Shown: piece by piece, positions 24,919 to 38,184 of the stretch
Numbering within the stretch: position 1 is the first letter of the stretch
Layout: each line of letters begins with the position of its first letter
Source of the DNA: Climacteris rufus
Lineage: Eukaryota > Chordata > Aves > Passeriformes > Climacteridae
Length of the DNA: 64,000 bases
Assembly (NCBI GenBank): GCA_013398175.1
Contig: VZRZ01007308.1
Span: 396,046 to 460,045 of the forward strand
Direction: 5' to 3'
Made by a program: the position numbers and the translations under genes
Notes under the pieces: model-generated
Database searches by the model: none
What the model was told of the DNA's origin: nothing
Seen by the model: the letters and a program-made list of their open reading frames with translations, nothing else

Positions 24919-26797
24919 AGCCAATGTAAAGTCCCTGTTAAGTGTCTGAGTTTGCAATGTGATATGTATTTTTAATGTTGCTCAGTATTCTGATAATCCA
25001 AGTATAAATAAATTTTATTCTCATCAAATTTAAATAAATGGGACTACCTTTCTCATCTTTCAGAAAAAGCTATAAATCATCATTTCCTAGAATATTCCAC
25101 GTGTATCACCCTTGAAGCATCATTATCTACATGTTTCAGTATCCAGGCATTGTCTAGAGCTTTTTTCTTTGGTTCAGACAAACAAAGAAACGGAAGCTTG
25201 ATTGACTCAGGTCAAAGAAAGGCTCCTACTGCACTACTGCAGATCATCTTTTTCAGTCACAGAATCAAAATGCATCATCCTCTTCTCTAGAATGACCATA
25301 TCCCATTTCCACAAAGACTCAGATCTTCCCTGCACCAGCAGTGGGCAATTATCTAATTTGTCACAGGCTGATACTTTGAATTTCTCTATCTCCAGAAAAC
25401 ATTGCAAGGTTCTTCTAAAGTTCAGTTAGCACTGCCATTTAAAAGACTTGGTCATGCCCTTTCTACTAGTCCCTTAAACGCTTTTTCACCACATCTGCAG
25501 CTACACAGTGTACAAAGGGAAATATTACTTAAATGTCTGCTATTTGTATGGTCAAAATAATGTCAGTAGTCAGTTCAGTTCTTCCCAGATTTTTCTCTTC
25601 ATAAAACAGAAGGAGAAAAAGTACTGCTGTAGAACTACAGTAATGATCTGTTCTAATTCCTGTCACTGGAACAAAGCAGAATTTCAACTCATGAACAAAG
25701 TAGTAGGAGAAAAGTCAAAGAATATTTATCCTTCATTTTGACTGTGCTAATATTCAAGTACTTGTTTTCTTCACTGTTTTGACAACACGTGACTTTCAGG
25801 CTTACACACAATGATGTGAAAAGATTTATGATTAGATGCATTTTTTTGTACTGTAGCAGCCTAAGCTTCTCTCTCATATGCATCACTCTCTTGTACCTCA
25901 AAACACCTCTTTGCACAGCTTATTCCCTTTTTATTATGCCTGAAAATTTATTTCCAGTCTCTATACATTTTGCCTTCTTGTTTACAGTGAAAGAAGGTAA
26001 CCAATTTTTTCACAGACTGTTCTCCTGCTTAGCAGAAGTGCTGGCCTCTTTGCAGGTGATGTGCAAACACAAATCAGAGGCACCTGAAGATTCTACCAGT
26101 CCTCTTTCATAGTACTCTGCACTTCTGTAACACTATAGTGAGACATATCATTGAGAAAATGACCACAACACGAGCTCATGCATAAAGCATTTTTGTATTG
26201 TTTTTTCTAATTAGTATCATGTGCAAATTAAAAAAAAAATGTCATTCAGGATGGGACAGCATAGGTCTACAGGAAAGACTGAAAGTTGGCACTGTGTGAG
26301 CTCTTTGAACTCATTCGTAGAATAAACACAACACTGAAGAGGTGACACGCAACTTTCTGTAAACACCAACCAAGACAGTACTTTAATCTTTTAGAATCGC
26401 CCTTCTGAAAAAACATCTCATAATTATAAACAGCAGGGAGAATTTACCTTTGCTGAAGGAAATTATTTATGTTGAACCTCTGTCAAGAATTTACATACCA
26501 AAACAAATGACTGCATTGTGAAAAATATAACACTTTTGGACTAAAATTTAGCCTTCAAACTCAAAACAGCACTGCTGACAGGGTTTTAAATCCTGGCAGA
26601 GCTGTGAAACACTATTTCCCTTAAAAAATTGTAAGACAGACTAAATATTAGTAACCAAGATCCACCAGAACCAATTCACACCAGAAACCCATGAAGTCAC
26701 AAAAACCAGTCTCAGCTACTCTGAGAGCACAATACAAGCGAAAAACTCTTGAAGTCCTGAAGGCAACAAGCTTCTTGAGGCAAAACCTATCTTCCTG

Positions 26798-26833
26798 GCT
26801 TCAGCTTAAAGCTTCAGCCTTAAAGCTTCAGCT
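26798..26833. repeat. Short tandem repeat, 13-14 base unit
   Basis: The unit gcttcagcttaaa occurs about 2.6 times, with one inserted C in the second copy. It lies about 80 bases into intron 7 from the exon 7 donor. It is too short to suggest a role. Confidence 0.8.
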
Positions 26834-26912
26834 AAAAAGATGTGAAATGGCTCCAGGTGGCTAAGCCAAGGAGAAGCAGTATATCCCAGCACTGCTGAGG
26901 TACCACACTCAC

Positions 26913-27012
26913 CTGATGTAATGTCATGGCTTATCCCCTCCACAGAAATTGTAGCATTTGCTATTGGATTGCCCTGAAGATCTTTAACAAACCCCTTCAC
27001 TCCTCGATGAAT
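26913..27012 (-). CDS. CPE: CPE exon 7, start of transthyretin-like domain
   Basis: The exon is 100 bases: 33 codons (372-404) and the first base of Ala405. The acceptor is tattttag and the donor cag|gtgagt. It begins the transthyretin-like beta-sandwich domain (IHRGVKGFVKDLQGNPIANA) and includes the sequon Asn390-Ala-Thr. The segment VEGISHD has Ser where the human protein has Asp, as far as I recall. Confidence 0.96.
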
Positions 27013-29409
27013 CTAAAATAAATAAGGTCACCAATACATTGTAAATAAAAAATTCTTAAGAGAAGATGGCATTTTTGTCAATGGAATATCTATTGATATA
27101 TCTAACAAAGCGTTCTATGAACCCACAGTCTACAGGCTGACAGCTATCAATGGTAAATGCTAACTATCATAATGGAACAGAGAGTGAAGAGGAAACATTT
27201 TTCAGCAGGCAGTTATAATAATTTATTTGTGCAATGCAAGTAATTCTCAGAAATGCTCAGCAAATACATGTGAACATTGACTTGAAAATCTTTGTCACGT
27301 TGGGGATTAATGAATGAACTGAAAAGCTTTGAAAGAACAGCCTATAAAAACCTTTTCTTTTAAAGTTTCATCAACTGTAAGAATGTACATCCAATAACGG
27401 GCATAACTGCTTAAAAGTGAAACATTATCAAAGTAAATGCAGTCCCTTGGACTTTGATGGGCAATCCCTCTGTGAGATGCTTGAGCTCTCTACTGTACAC
27501 CCAAAATATCCAGTTCTTTGAGCTGGGACCATAAAGAATCACAAGACTCCCCTCCTGGCCTGTGAGAGAAAGACAGTGGTGGGTCATGTCCTTGTTCCTT
27601 CTTGCATCTTGGTCAACATGCTCCAGGAAACAGCCCCAGCAGTACCTAAGCTGTCTATTCCCAGTATATATGAAACTGAAGCACTGATTTGATCACGGTG
27701 TGTGGAGGGACCAGTCCTGCCACTATATCTTAAGCATGGTCTGAAAGCAGACTGGGGTCCTCAGAGGCTGAGGATCAACTGCCATTTCATGTCCTGAAAT
27801 AGGGAACTCTCAGTGCTGAAGAGAAGGCAACAATGGGAACATGTGTGGAGATGCATCTCATTGGGAGCCTGGAAATAAAGCGTTGGAAATAAAGCAGCAA
27901 AGTACTGTAAAGTTCAGGCTTCTCTCTGATTCCATGACTTTTGAAAAAACTTGTGGATCCCAAGTTTTATTTTGAGATATTGATTTTCCCCTTTATGAAC
28001 CTATATGGTGTATTCAGCTGCTATAGTTTAGTTCAGATTCCTCTAATTTACACTGTGAGAGAAGCCTGACACAGATCAGCTTAGAAAAGCAGAAAGTATA
28101 TATTTGCACTGTCCTCAGCAGTCACAGGGGAGCTGGAGCATAGACCTGACCTCTTATCCTGCAAGATAAAAAACAATGCCAAACAGACCATCTGAACTTC
28201 AAGGATAAAGCCAGCAGCTCCACAGGAGCAAAGGAAGTTGGCAAAATAGGATCTTCTACATGAGTAATTTCGAAAATGCAGTGACTACATAGTTTTCTAT
28301 GAGTCAGAGAAAATTAACCCTGTGCAAAGGAGCTGAACAATTTGAGATGGATCCCATAACCAATGGGTGAAAATCTGCAGGACAGGTATGGCTTTTTCCT
28401 CACAGATAACTTTTTAACGGAAAAGTATAACTCAAACATTTGAAATATTCAAATATTCCAGATTTTTGCCTAACTAAAGCATTTCTGCACAAATAAGTCC
28501 TTAAAGAAATAAATGTATTCATTGTTCAGCTCTGCTAACAAAGTGTGTTTCTCATTTCACAATCTCAGGTGTGCAGGCACTAACGATATCAGACATATTT
28601 GTAATTGTTAACTACAATAATCAGGTTTAAGAAATGCGATACTTCCACACTGCTTGGAACCTTCATGTCACTGTAGCCTGATACACTGGCATGAAGTGAT
28701 TATAAAAAACCAAAAAACCCAACAGCAACAAAGAAATCCCCCAAACATGCACATGGAACTATTTCATGAGTCTTAATTTCTAACAACCCATTAGCACAAG
28801 ATTATCTAAACCTGTGACAGTGCTTTACATTTCTATCAGATTTGGAATAGTTTTTAATGGAATCATGACACTGACAACTCTATACTGTGTATCAGCAGCT
28901 CATGCAATCAGAAAGCAATGGAGTATCTACAAAACTTGGATTAGGTATGTTCCATGATACACTGAACTGCCAGGCAGCTACAGCATAATCCAGCTGTCCA
29001 GATTCCTGTACATCCACAGAATGAACCATCCCATGTCTGCACACACACTGTAATATCTACAGAGGGCAATCCATCTCTCTTAATATAAACACCAGTGCTG
29101 GGAAGTGCATTATAGACTCTGGAGATTTGTATTTCTTTTCATTGAGGAACCCAACACAAATAATTTAAATTAAATGTCTGCAACAGCTTAAGTAAGGTGG
29201 GATGGATTCTACACTGTAACATTATCATTCTTTTCCGCTCTTCTTCCACTTATTTAGAAATATCACACAGGAGTTACCATCACAGAGACAAATAAGAATT
29301 ACAGAGCAACATCTGGATTAATAAGGTATTTTGAGTTAGATGTTCACACAGCACAAAGTTTAGAAGTTTTATGCACAATAATTAGTTGTGCCATCTTCTT
29401 TTGAGTTAC
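27013..29409 (-). other. CPE: CPE intron 6
   Basis: A 2397-base intron of AT-rich unique-looking sequence. I see no repeat family, RNA gene or coding segment in it. Confidence 0.95.
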
Positions 29410-29549
29410 CTGCTCAATGTAATTTATAAGAGAGTTCTTGTTGTCTTCCCAGTAGCCCTTCAGAGTTTCTTCAGGTGGGAATTTTTCACAGCTAAGCTCC
29501 ACTGTGATTTCAAAGCAGTTGCTGCTGAGGTAATTGAAATCCTGCATTC
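29410..29549 (-). CDS. CPE: CPE exon 6, catalytic glutamate
   Basis: The exon is 140 bases: two bases of Gly325 and 46 codons (326-371). The acceptor is ggcattgcag and the donor cag|gtaact. The motif CFEITVELSCEKFPPEE places the catalytic proton donor at Glu342. The exon closes the catalytic domain with the helix YWEDNKNSLINYIEQ. It contains no CpG at all, in sharp contrast to exon 5 next to it in the transcript. Confidence 0.97.
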
Positions 29550-31437
29550 CTGCAATGCCAGAAAAGAGAGTTAGTGATGCATTTTGCATTATTCTGAAGT
29601 AAATAAGGAGGGACAAATGAAATGCTGGGAGTATTAAGAAAAGAACAGCTGTAAATACAATTGGTGCAGCTCAATTTAATATGCTTAATTTTGAATTCAG
29701 AAGCTTTGAATCAGAGAAACCAATAGGACAATTAATTCCAAAATACATTTTCTTCCTAGGGAAAGATCTGAAAAGCCTTGTTACATAGCCTGTACACTAC
29801 TACTTGATCCTGCATCTGGCCTGAAAACTTTTAGTTCCCACATTTTTGGATAGCTGACATATAAATTACATTTTTTCTCTTTGGGAACAGAAAATTATTT
29901 CAGATTATGGCTAAAACGTTTCCATATGAAAAAAAATAAAAACCAAAAAGAAAAGATGATCTCTTTGTAAGCCAAGAAGAATGACAATTAATTATAAAAC
30001 AAATTAAACATAATAAAGTGACATTGAAAAAGAGATTTATAAAAAGATGTCAAAAATATATTCGGGATTTTTTCTGAAAATATAACATTTCAAGTCAGTA
30101 ACATTTTACATGAAAAACATCAGTTTGTCCAGATGGTCCGCAGAGATTTCAAATATTCCTCGCCAAAAAAAATAAAGGAAAGCAAGCTTCCTATAAAAGG
30201 TATTTACAGGAAAATTTTTCTGTGGATAGGGTTTGTCCTACCAACTCAATACCTCTGCAAAATCAATATTGGAAAGCCCTCATGCGAGAAGAGAAACATC
30301 ACTATTAATGCAACTTTAATAACAGAAATTTCAAAACACAAGTAGTATAGTAGCATCATCGGTAGGAATAAAAGCTTGATGGAAAATATGCATTCTTTTA
30401 CATTTCTGAACCTCTTCTCCAACTATATGGATATATCTGCTATTTTCTCAGATCGGTCAGCCAAAAACCAGAGGTTTCCAGTTTTTTAACTAGGTCAACC
30501 AGCTGGAAGGGATGGTGGCCATCCCCAGGAGGGTTATAAATATATTCTTTGCAGAAGCTGATGTAGAACTATCCCTCGCCTTCCCAGTTTGTCTAGCTAG
30601 CACAGTCAGTGGATTCTCAAATGGAGGACTGGAAAGAAAATGGCTATCAAGTATTTTGAGCATCCCCATGGAGGTCACTGAGGGATCCAGAAGTGCTTCT
30701 AAGACAGCTAATTCATTCAGCTCTGTGTTCCCTTATGCAAGCTGCATATGAGACCTGATGCAGTCTCTTTACTGAAGCACCAGGCTTGTTCCCTCTTCCC
30801 GTAAGAGCCCAGAGAGCTGATGTCACATCCAAAGGAGAACCCCAAAGGCAGCAAACAGACTGAGGTGGGATTTTGCCAGCATACTAGGGTGAAAAGGCTA
30901 TTTTCTGCCAACCAGGCAACAAGACTCCTAGCTACTGATAGGCACAGGAACTTTTCAGATTTCTAAAAGAGCCTTTTTATTTCTAAGCCTTTTTTAGAAA
31001 AATGAGGACGTAGAAGGCAAGAGTGCTCCTGGGACGGATGGCTCATGTTCCAGCAGGCAGAACTCTTAGATGGAGCATTCAGCAGTGCACAGCAAGAGAG
31101 CACTGGAATCATGGATAAAATCCTGACAGCAGTGCTGACTATCATGCATCTATCCTGGGCACTAGATAATGTTGCTTTTGTTGATTTTTGTATTTCTTCT
31201 AAAATAAAGAAAGAACGCCTGAAGAGGAGAACTTGGAGCCAAAGGGCACAATGTAATTTTACTGTGCTGCCAACAATTCTTGACCATTACTGTTCCAATT
31301 CTCAGGACATTTCTCCTTCCTTCCAAAGTATTACTCAGGGATGCCCTAGTTTCTCAAGAACAAAATAAAGAAGCAATATATTTTCCAGTTTTATACACAA
31401 TGTCCATATCCTATAGTTTATATATACGTATATGCAT

Positions 31438-31451
31438 AGAGAGAGAGAGAA

Positions 31452-31498
<47 letters not shown>
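31438..31498. repeat. (GA)n microsatellite
   Basis: About 30 GA dinucleotides with two GAAA interruptions. It is directly preceded by an alternating purine-pyrimidine stretch (tatatacgtatatgcata, about 31421-31438). On the CPE sense strand it is a CT tract within intron 5. It is likely length-polymorphic. Confidence 0.97.
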
Positions 31499-31500
<2 letters not shown>

Positions 31501-34140
31501 ATAGTTGCTTCTGAAAAAATTCAGCTTTTGCATCATTGAACTGCAGGTGATGATCTGAATCTCTGAGAGGGAGAACGGGATATGAAGCTGGCCTAGATCT
31601 AAACTGTGGCCTGCCAGATAATCTGGAATGCTCTGGGCTGTGCATTCTTTATTTCCCTGTTTACTGTGATTAGGTGCACTATCCAAGAAACCACAGTATA
31701 TCAAAAGATTTATTCAATATTGCAGCAACTTTGCTGCCACTGGCCAAGTCCTCTAGGAGTGCTATTCCTTCTCCTTATGCAGATGGCACATATCACACAC
31801 ATGCACATCACCACACTCTCAGAGCCTCTCACTAACAAAGTGTAGCACTAACCTTCTTACACTTTAACAGGAACCACTCTATAAAGATCAGAAAGGCTTA
31901 GATACCTCAGATATAATTGAGGTTCACCCGTGAATGCACTTTATTGCTGACCATGAGTAGGACTTTTCTTGAAACTGAGAACACAAAAACTCCTCTGTCG
32001 CACTGCTCCAGTGTCCTGGGGTACTCTATGTTAGTGCTTACAAAAATAAGCTTAGAATATGGGGAAAAAAATTTCTTCATGTTTTAATAAAGGAATGCCA
32101 AGCTTCACAAATGCAGTGGAATGCAGGGTGTGTGCCTGGCATCCAGGCATCAGAATTACTTAAGACTTTGAATTACAAGCTACAGCACTAAGTTAGTTCA
32201 GCTTCTACACATAGAAAAGACAGTAACCTTTGGCAGGATAGGATGAACTTGAATGGGGAGGACATGTGCCTCCTACATGTGTGCAATGAAATCCTAAAAA
32301 AAAAAACCTAACACTGCTTCCAAAACTGGTAATTCAAGTTAGGAATTAGCTGACTGCCAAGGGGGATTTGAGAGTATCTGAAAATAAAAAAAAAGACACT
32401 TAAACAATAGCCTAATAGAACAGCAATGTAAGCTGCTTTGAAAAGCTATTTTTGTAATTACATCAATCTGATTAGACTCAGGTGACTCTGTAATGACAGA
32501 AAAAGCAGAACAGGCATGTGGCTTGGTAGTAATTGATTACTAACTGTTCTTCTCATTTATAGTTCAAAATAGGTACTCCACATAAAAGGTACATTAAAAA
32601 ACCATTATGGATGTTGAAAATGCACTCAACAGCTAAGGAAATGCAAAAATTAAAGCTGTTTTTGCATATTTCATTTGGCTTTCTTATGCTTAAGTGAAAT
32701 CATTAATTACATGCTGATAAGGAGAAGACCAGTGTTAGAAACAACAAAGTTTTTAAGTACAAACTTGTTTCTCCCCAGATTCTGATGGCTATAAGAGCCA
32801 GTCCTGAACACAGAAGAATGACCTCTTTGCCTTTGCTCGGTGTCTCTGAAAAACCTACAGGGATCAACTAATTATAGATGACAACCACTACAAGTGTAAC
32901 AGGCATCATGGCCTCAGATTTGGCACAAAGATGCTCTTGGGGGGAATTATTTTCTCTGTACCACTGCTCTACAGGAGGAAGTAACTACTAAACAGGTAAC
33001 ACTGAGAAAAACCTCACAGAAAAGTGTATTCAGAGAGAGAAGCAAGTGCCAAATACATCATCTGCTCTCTCCACCCCAAGAGCCTTAAGTCTGAAAGGGG
33101 AATTGCCACCTTGCATGAGGTTGGTGAGGAAATCCTGAGGCTGGTCAAAACAGAAGGCCAGAACATGAATGCAATGGAGGGTTCATCCTTACTTCCAGTT
33201 AGAGCCAAGGACTGTTACCAGATGTTTCTGCCACCAGACATTCAGCCTTCCTATTGAAAGAATCCAGGTATTCAGAAAAACAAGTAAAAGCAACCCACAG
33301 CTACCTTAGAGTCATCCATATACACTACCCCTGCAGAACAGAAGACCCAGAAAAGACTACTGCTGGCCCACCATGCAGGGCTGTCTTTTACAAAAGGCAC
33401 AAGTTCCTGTGGATCAATTTTATGGCCAAAGAATTAATGTCACACAACTGGGGGGTACCATAATAAGCTCTATAGGGCAACAGCACCTATAGTAATTCAT
33501 TAAAATGAAAAATCATCCTCTTCTAGGTCAGAGCTCTTGGTCTGATGAGGTACTGTCAAAGGCAGAATCTAGGATATGACCAGGAACAGAGACAGCGAAT
33601 GGGCAAGAGTGGTACTGCAGCTGTGTTTGGTCGAGAAAGGAATGTGTGGCTTTAGTAGAAAAGTGGGAAAGGAATGGAAAAGGGGAAAGTGGGGGACAAC
33701 AGCCCAGAGGAACCATAGGGTACAAAGGCAGGAGCAGATACGATCAGATACAATGGAGACAAGGTCTTCAGAACTTCTTCTGATAAATTCCTAACTCTGG
33801 TGAGGATGTACAGTGGAATATTTTTCCTAAAGTAACACAAATGGCTTTTCAACAGCTTATGCTGCTGCTAACTTTGAGTTCACTACCACATGGATAGCAA
33901 GAGATCCCTGATACAATCAGCAACCCAACTGCCACATTTTAGTTTCTAGACAGAGCTTTTCAGACTAAAGCTTCCAAGAAAATTCTAACTTGAACTGAGA
34001 AATGTTTAGTTATTTTCCTTAGCACCAGACACAGAAATAACAGAACTGTTTCACTGATATTTTTTTTTTAAGTCAACAAATGCTACCATGGGGATTTTGT
34101 TCAAAAGTCACAGCTTGCCACCTGATTTCTATACTTGGTA

Positions 34141-34168
34141 AAAAAAAAAAAAAGAAAAAGAAAAAAAA
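34141..34168. repeat. A-rich low-complexity tract
   Basis: Runs of 13, 5 and 8 A separated by single G. On the CPE sense strand this is a poly-pyrimidine tract deep in intron 5, far from any acceptor. Confidence 0.9.
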
Positions 34169-35929
34169 CAAACAACAAATTCATGCTGTATGGTCCAAAG
34201 TATATTGTTGTCTCTATTTTTTTATTAGATGCACCACATCATGAGTATAGATCCTGCTTAGCACTAGGATTCCTGCCTACTAACATCTGTAAAAATACAT
34301 GAGAAAAAGAAAGGCCTCACTTGAGGAGTTTGCAGTCTAACTTAAAATAAGATCCAAAAAGAGGAAATTTTTCAAACTTTCCACAAAGTTTTTCCAATGG
34401 AAAACTGTTTCTCTGACATGTGCAGTTTAATCAAAATCAAAGCATTTCATCAAAACAATGGAAAAAACGTTTTTCATAGCATTTTCCTAAGGAAAAATAA
34501 ACTGAAGTTAAATATGTCCATGTTTGTCTAGTTAATATTTAATATTTCATTAAGATAACTTTAACTGAATTAAAACAATTTTTAACTATGAAATTTCTCA
34601 ATGTTTTGCTTCTTTTTTTTTTCAACTTTTGCAAACTTTGGTTTTCAAGAGTGTTTTAATAGTTCCAATTCAAAGACTGTGGAAAGCTTCACACAAAGGT
34701 AAATTTTTTGGTTTTAGTTACATTCAGAAACTTCAACATTTTACTTCACAACCAGCCCTTCGTACCTAGTACCTGTGGTACCACAGCAGAGAAAAGATGC
34801 TGCCTCGTAAAGATTGGGAATAACAGCTCTCACAATAAGCTGGTGATCTCTGACTGTGGTGAGCACTGCCAGTCGTTGTTCTGTTTCTAATTTCTTCACA
34901 TAAGTTTAACTATTTTCTTCTACAGTAACAACTTTATTGTAAGAGAGGCAGTTAGGCTACCACTTAGGCTGTCTAATGCTTTGAGAGGTTCCCACTCACT
35001 TAAGGTAAAAATTTGAAATCATTCAGAGACTGTAACTGGATATCAAGAAGAAAGCAAACAATAAAACTGTTATGTGTGTTCAAAGTTATCTGGTATAAAT
35101 CAAGAAAGCCAAAGCACAGGCAAATCACTCCAACAAAAGCTGAATTTCTAGTTCAGAAATCTTCAGCTCAGTTTTCGCTCCATCCTCAGCAGAGACAGAA
35201 GACTCAAAAATTTTGATATCCCAAGATCTGTTTGCCTCAGTTTACAAAGATATCCAAATTCTTAGCAGAAAGGAATTGAATGTCTCATTTGAATGAAATG
35301 TCTCATTTCAGACTACTCTTTTAGACTTCTCCTGGAAAATTAGTCTGGACATGGCCATAGCAGCTCTGCTGTTCCTCTTAGCACAGAAAGCTCTACTAAA
35401 GTCTAGAGAAACAGCATCTGGGCAGGAATCAGGCACTAATCAAGCCACAAAGTATGGATATGCAAGTATCTTCATGGCTGGTTCCCATCAAAATCCAAGG
35501 TCAAGCCTGCATTTTCTACAACACTGCAAAAACAGGCTCCCCCACTTCCGTCAGCTTGGACGCCTTCATTATTGAGGTTTAAATGAACCACCAGTAGCCT
35601 GCTCTAACCACAATTTGTCAGGGGATTTTTTACTTTTTTCTTAAAAACAACCCAAAAAACAAAAAGCCCCTGAAACTTTCATGATAGCAGAGCACTTGCC
35701 CACTGTAGAACTACTAAATTTGCAATGACCTGAACCCTGAGGAAACACTGTAGAAAAAGCAATAAAAAGGAATAGTTTAATAAGCATCACAGTGAGCTTT
35801 ATGGGATTTTATAGATGTACTGTGGTGAGTGAACAGCCTTTGATTTAGCCTTGACCGGGCCACAAGTTGTGGATAACATAACTCAAGCGCAAAATAAGCA
35901 GTGCCACGGAGCCCCTGGGGCAGGCTCAC

Positions 35930-36112
35930 CTCCCGGGACGCTGTACCATGCGCCACCATTAGTTGTCCCATCCACGAAGCTGCTGTCATCGTCATTTTTG
36001 CGGCACGGTGGTCTGTTCGGGTCAGACATAGCGGGGTTAAAAGAAGAGTAACTGCGAGCCAGGCTTTGAAATATAGCATCATCGGGGCAGGAGCTATATT
36101 CATGAGCACTGC
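35930..36112 (-). CDS. CPE: CPE exon 5, catalytic-domain loop, CpG-dense
   Basis: The exon is 183 bases: two bases completing Gly264, 60 codons (265-324) and one base of Gly325. The acceptor lies behind a long pyrimidine run ending ctccccag and the donor reads gag|gtgagc. It encodes the conserved segment SAHEYSSCPDDAIFQSLARS, then the Cys/Arg/Asp-rich loop PPCRKNDDDSSFVDG and TTNGGAWYSVPG, hallmark sequence of the N/E subfamily. I count 11 CpG dinucleotides, against 0 to 2 in each of the other CPE exons here. Confidence 0.97.
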
Positions 36113-37153
36113 CTGGGGAGGAAAAAAAAAGCCCAGGAACTAGGATTATTAAAAGAGTAGTCACAGTGACTGGGCTCACAACTTAGATTACCAGCCCTGC
36201 ACAGCAGAACTGTGCCTAGAAATTCTATGTACATGGGTAAGCGTCCCATAGCAGCACAAGTCAATACAGCATTCTTAATAACATTAACATTTGCCCTGTA
36301 CTTCATAAATTTTTGCCCTATCATTAAAGTGGCTAATCATCAGTCTCAATATTTATGAAAATACTTATTTAAAAGTGCACCACAAAACCTAAGCTATTCT
36401 AGGCTTTAGAAAACTTTTTAGAAGAGCACACAGTACAAAAACACAGATAACTCCCTGAAGACTTTTATCGTCTGATATGAAAAGGATTTGCAACTAAACA
36501 GTGATAAAGTCAAAAGAAGAGAATCACAAACAATATCACCATTTCATGAAACTTCAGTCACGTGTTCATCCCCCAGCAGCAGAAAAAACAAGTATTGCTG
36601 TGTAGTATACGCTAACATCTCTGCCACGTGATCCTTTTTGTAAGGGACCAATACTGAGAAAGTGGCAACAATGATGGTTGTTTCTGTTAGCACACTGCTG
36701 CTTTCAGAAGTTCATTTTTTACGGGTGCAAGAAACCTTAGCCTAGACACATATTTCTCAATCTATTTAATAAGGTACAAACAGCTCCAGCTAATTTAGGA
36801 GCTAGGTTGCCTTGATTAAAATATCTGAGGGACTATGTTTCCCTCAGGTATTACATCATTTATGTAATGTAAATCTACCAAAACAAACTACCATCTTCAA
36901 CACTAGAAAATATGGTCATACAGTGACTAGCTTTAAACATGTGATTAATATGAGGTCACTGCAATGCAATGACTATAAATAATGTTTATAAATTTTTTGT
37001 AGTGTTTGTATGTTCTTGCAATGTTTATATGTTTTTGCAATGTTTTATGGTTTTGTTTGTGATGTTTATAAAGTGGACCTTAGTTAGCAGAGAAAAAAGT
37101 ATAGAATGACATTTCTATCTCCCACTGTTTCATGTTAACTTCTATTTACATAC
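36113..37153 (-). other. CPE: CPE intron 4
   Basis: A 1041-base intron. It contains the degenerate 20-base repeat at 36981-37072, immediately downstream of exon 4 in the transcript. The rest is unremarkable AT-rich sequence. Confidence 0.95.
36981..37072. repeat. Degenerate tandem repeat, 19-21 base unit
   Basis: About 4.5 diverged copies of a unit close to aatgtttatatgtttttgc, with period 19 to 21. The divergence between copies suggests an old array. It begins about 80 bases inside intron 4 from the exon 4 donor. Confidence 0.8.
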
Positions 37154-37271
37154 CACTCCGAGTCTCATCATAAGGGTAGTTTGCAACAAGGTCTCCTCCA
37201 TGAAGATTGGCAGAGAGCACAAAGGGAATATCCATAATCCAGTGAATGACACCTTTTGTTTCAGGAGCAAG
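37154..37271 (-). CDS. CPE: CPE exon 4, third zinc ligand
   Basis: The exon is 118 bases: 39 codons (residues 225-263) plus the first base of split Gly264. The acceptor is gttgtag and the donor gtg|gtatgt. It contains the strand FVLSANLHGGDLVANYPYDE, in which His248 is the third zinc ligand. Ser244, the position changed to Pro in the mouse fat allele (Ser202Pro in mature numbering), is intact. The Tyr-rich segment that follows lines the substrate pocket in this family. Confidence 0.97.
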
Positions 37272-38184
37272 CTACAACGAAATAGCATTACCAGCAGTTA
37301 CAAATCGGTAATTCAATGTAGAAACATTCAATTAAATACACTGGGCTTATTTATTATCACATACATTATCAAGACAGTTAAATGAACAAGTTTTATTTTG
37401 GCTTCAGAGAAAATTAAATCAGTCCTTTACATTAGATATATAATTACATTAAGTGGATTAATATAAGTCCAAAACTGGTGTACGTTAGCTCAGAATGAGA
37501 CTACAAATAAAACAACATCAACCTTCCACTTCTTCTCATTATGGATAAAAATAGCCTACCAAATTTTAAACCAAGGAAATAAAATAATTATAAATAAATG
37601 TAGGTAGGGTGAAGTCTGTTCTCTGCATGGAAAATAAAATTACTTTACTAATAATTTGAATTTGAAGACAGAATTAAGGCCACAGTCCCATGGGACTGCA
37701 GGCAACACACTATATTTTCTAGAACCTCCTCTGGGGATAAACACAAGAAGATCAAAATCCCTCCAGATATACAGCTGCATATTGGAGGCTTAAACTTAAC
37801 AAAAATGCATGTGTTCTATGTGAGAACAGCTATCTAGCCAGCAATATAATTAAGCACAATACACAAGCGAATTTCTGGCAATGGTAAAAATGCAGAATAT
37901 TTGCAAAAATAGCTTAAAATCAAAAGAGAAGGCTATACAAAAAAAAAAATCATTTGAGTGAAGAATTGTCTAAGGATTAAGTAATATGGATCAAAAGGGT
38001 TTACTACAGCAAGCCATTATGAGGAAAAATTCAAGAAGCATCAGATGGATAAATCTAAGAAAATATTCAGAAGAACATGAATCATAAAAACCACACACGC
38101 GGCTCTTAGAGGTGGCTACGTGTTTGCTTATGTAAAAGGGAAGAGATAGGCATGTAAATGGCCTGACATTCAGCCCCTACTTAC
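37272..38184 (-). other. CPE: CPE intron 3
   Basis: A 913-base intron, the shortest in the visible gene. It is AT-rich and I recognise nothing else in it. Confidence 0.95.

Larger units (their letters stand above)
24590..26912 (-). other. CPE: CPE intron 7
   Basis: A 2323-base intron. It contains the C-rich/G-rich block at 24901-24918 and the short 13-14 base repeat at 26798-26833, listed separately. Several open reading frames of 60 to 107 codons are present on both strands but resemble nothing known. Confidence 0.95.
29550..35929 (-). other. CPE: CPE intron 5
   Basis: At 6380 bases this is the longest complete intron in the window. It contains the GA microsatellite (31438-31498) and an A-rich tract (34141-34168). 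The remaining sequence on either side shows no recognisable repeat family, RNA gene or exon. Confidence 0.95.
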
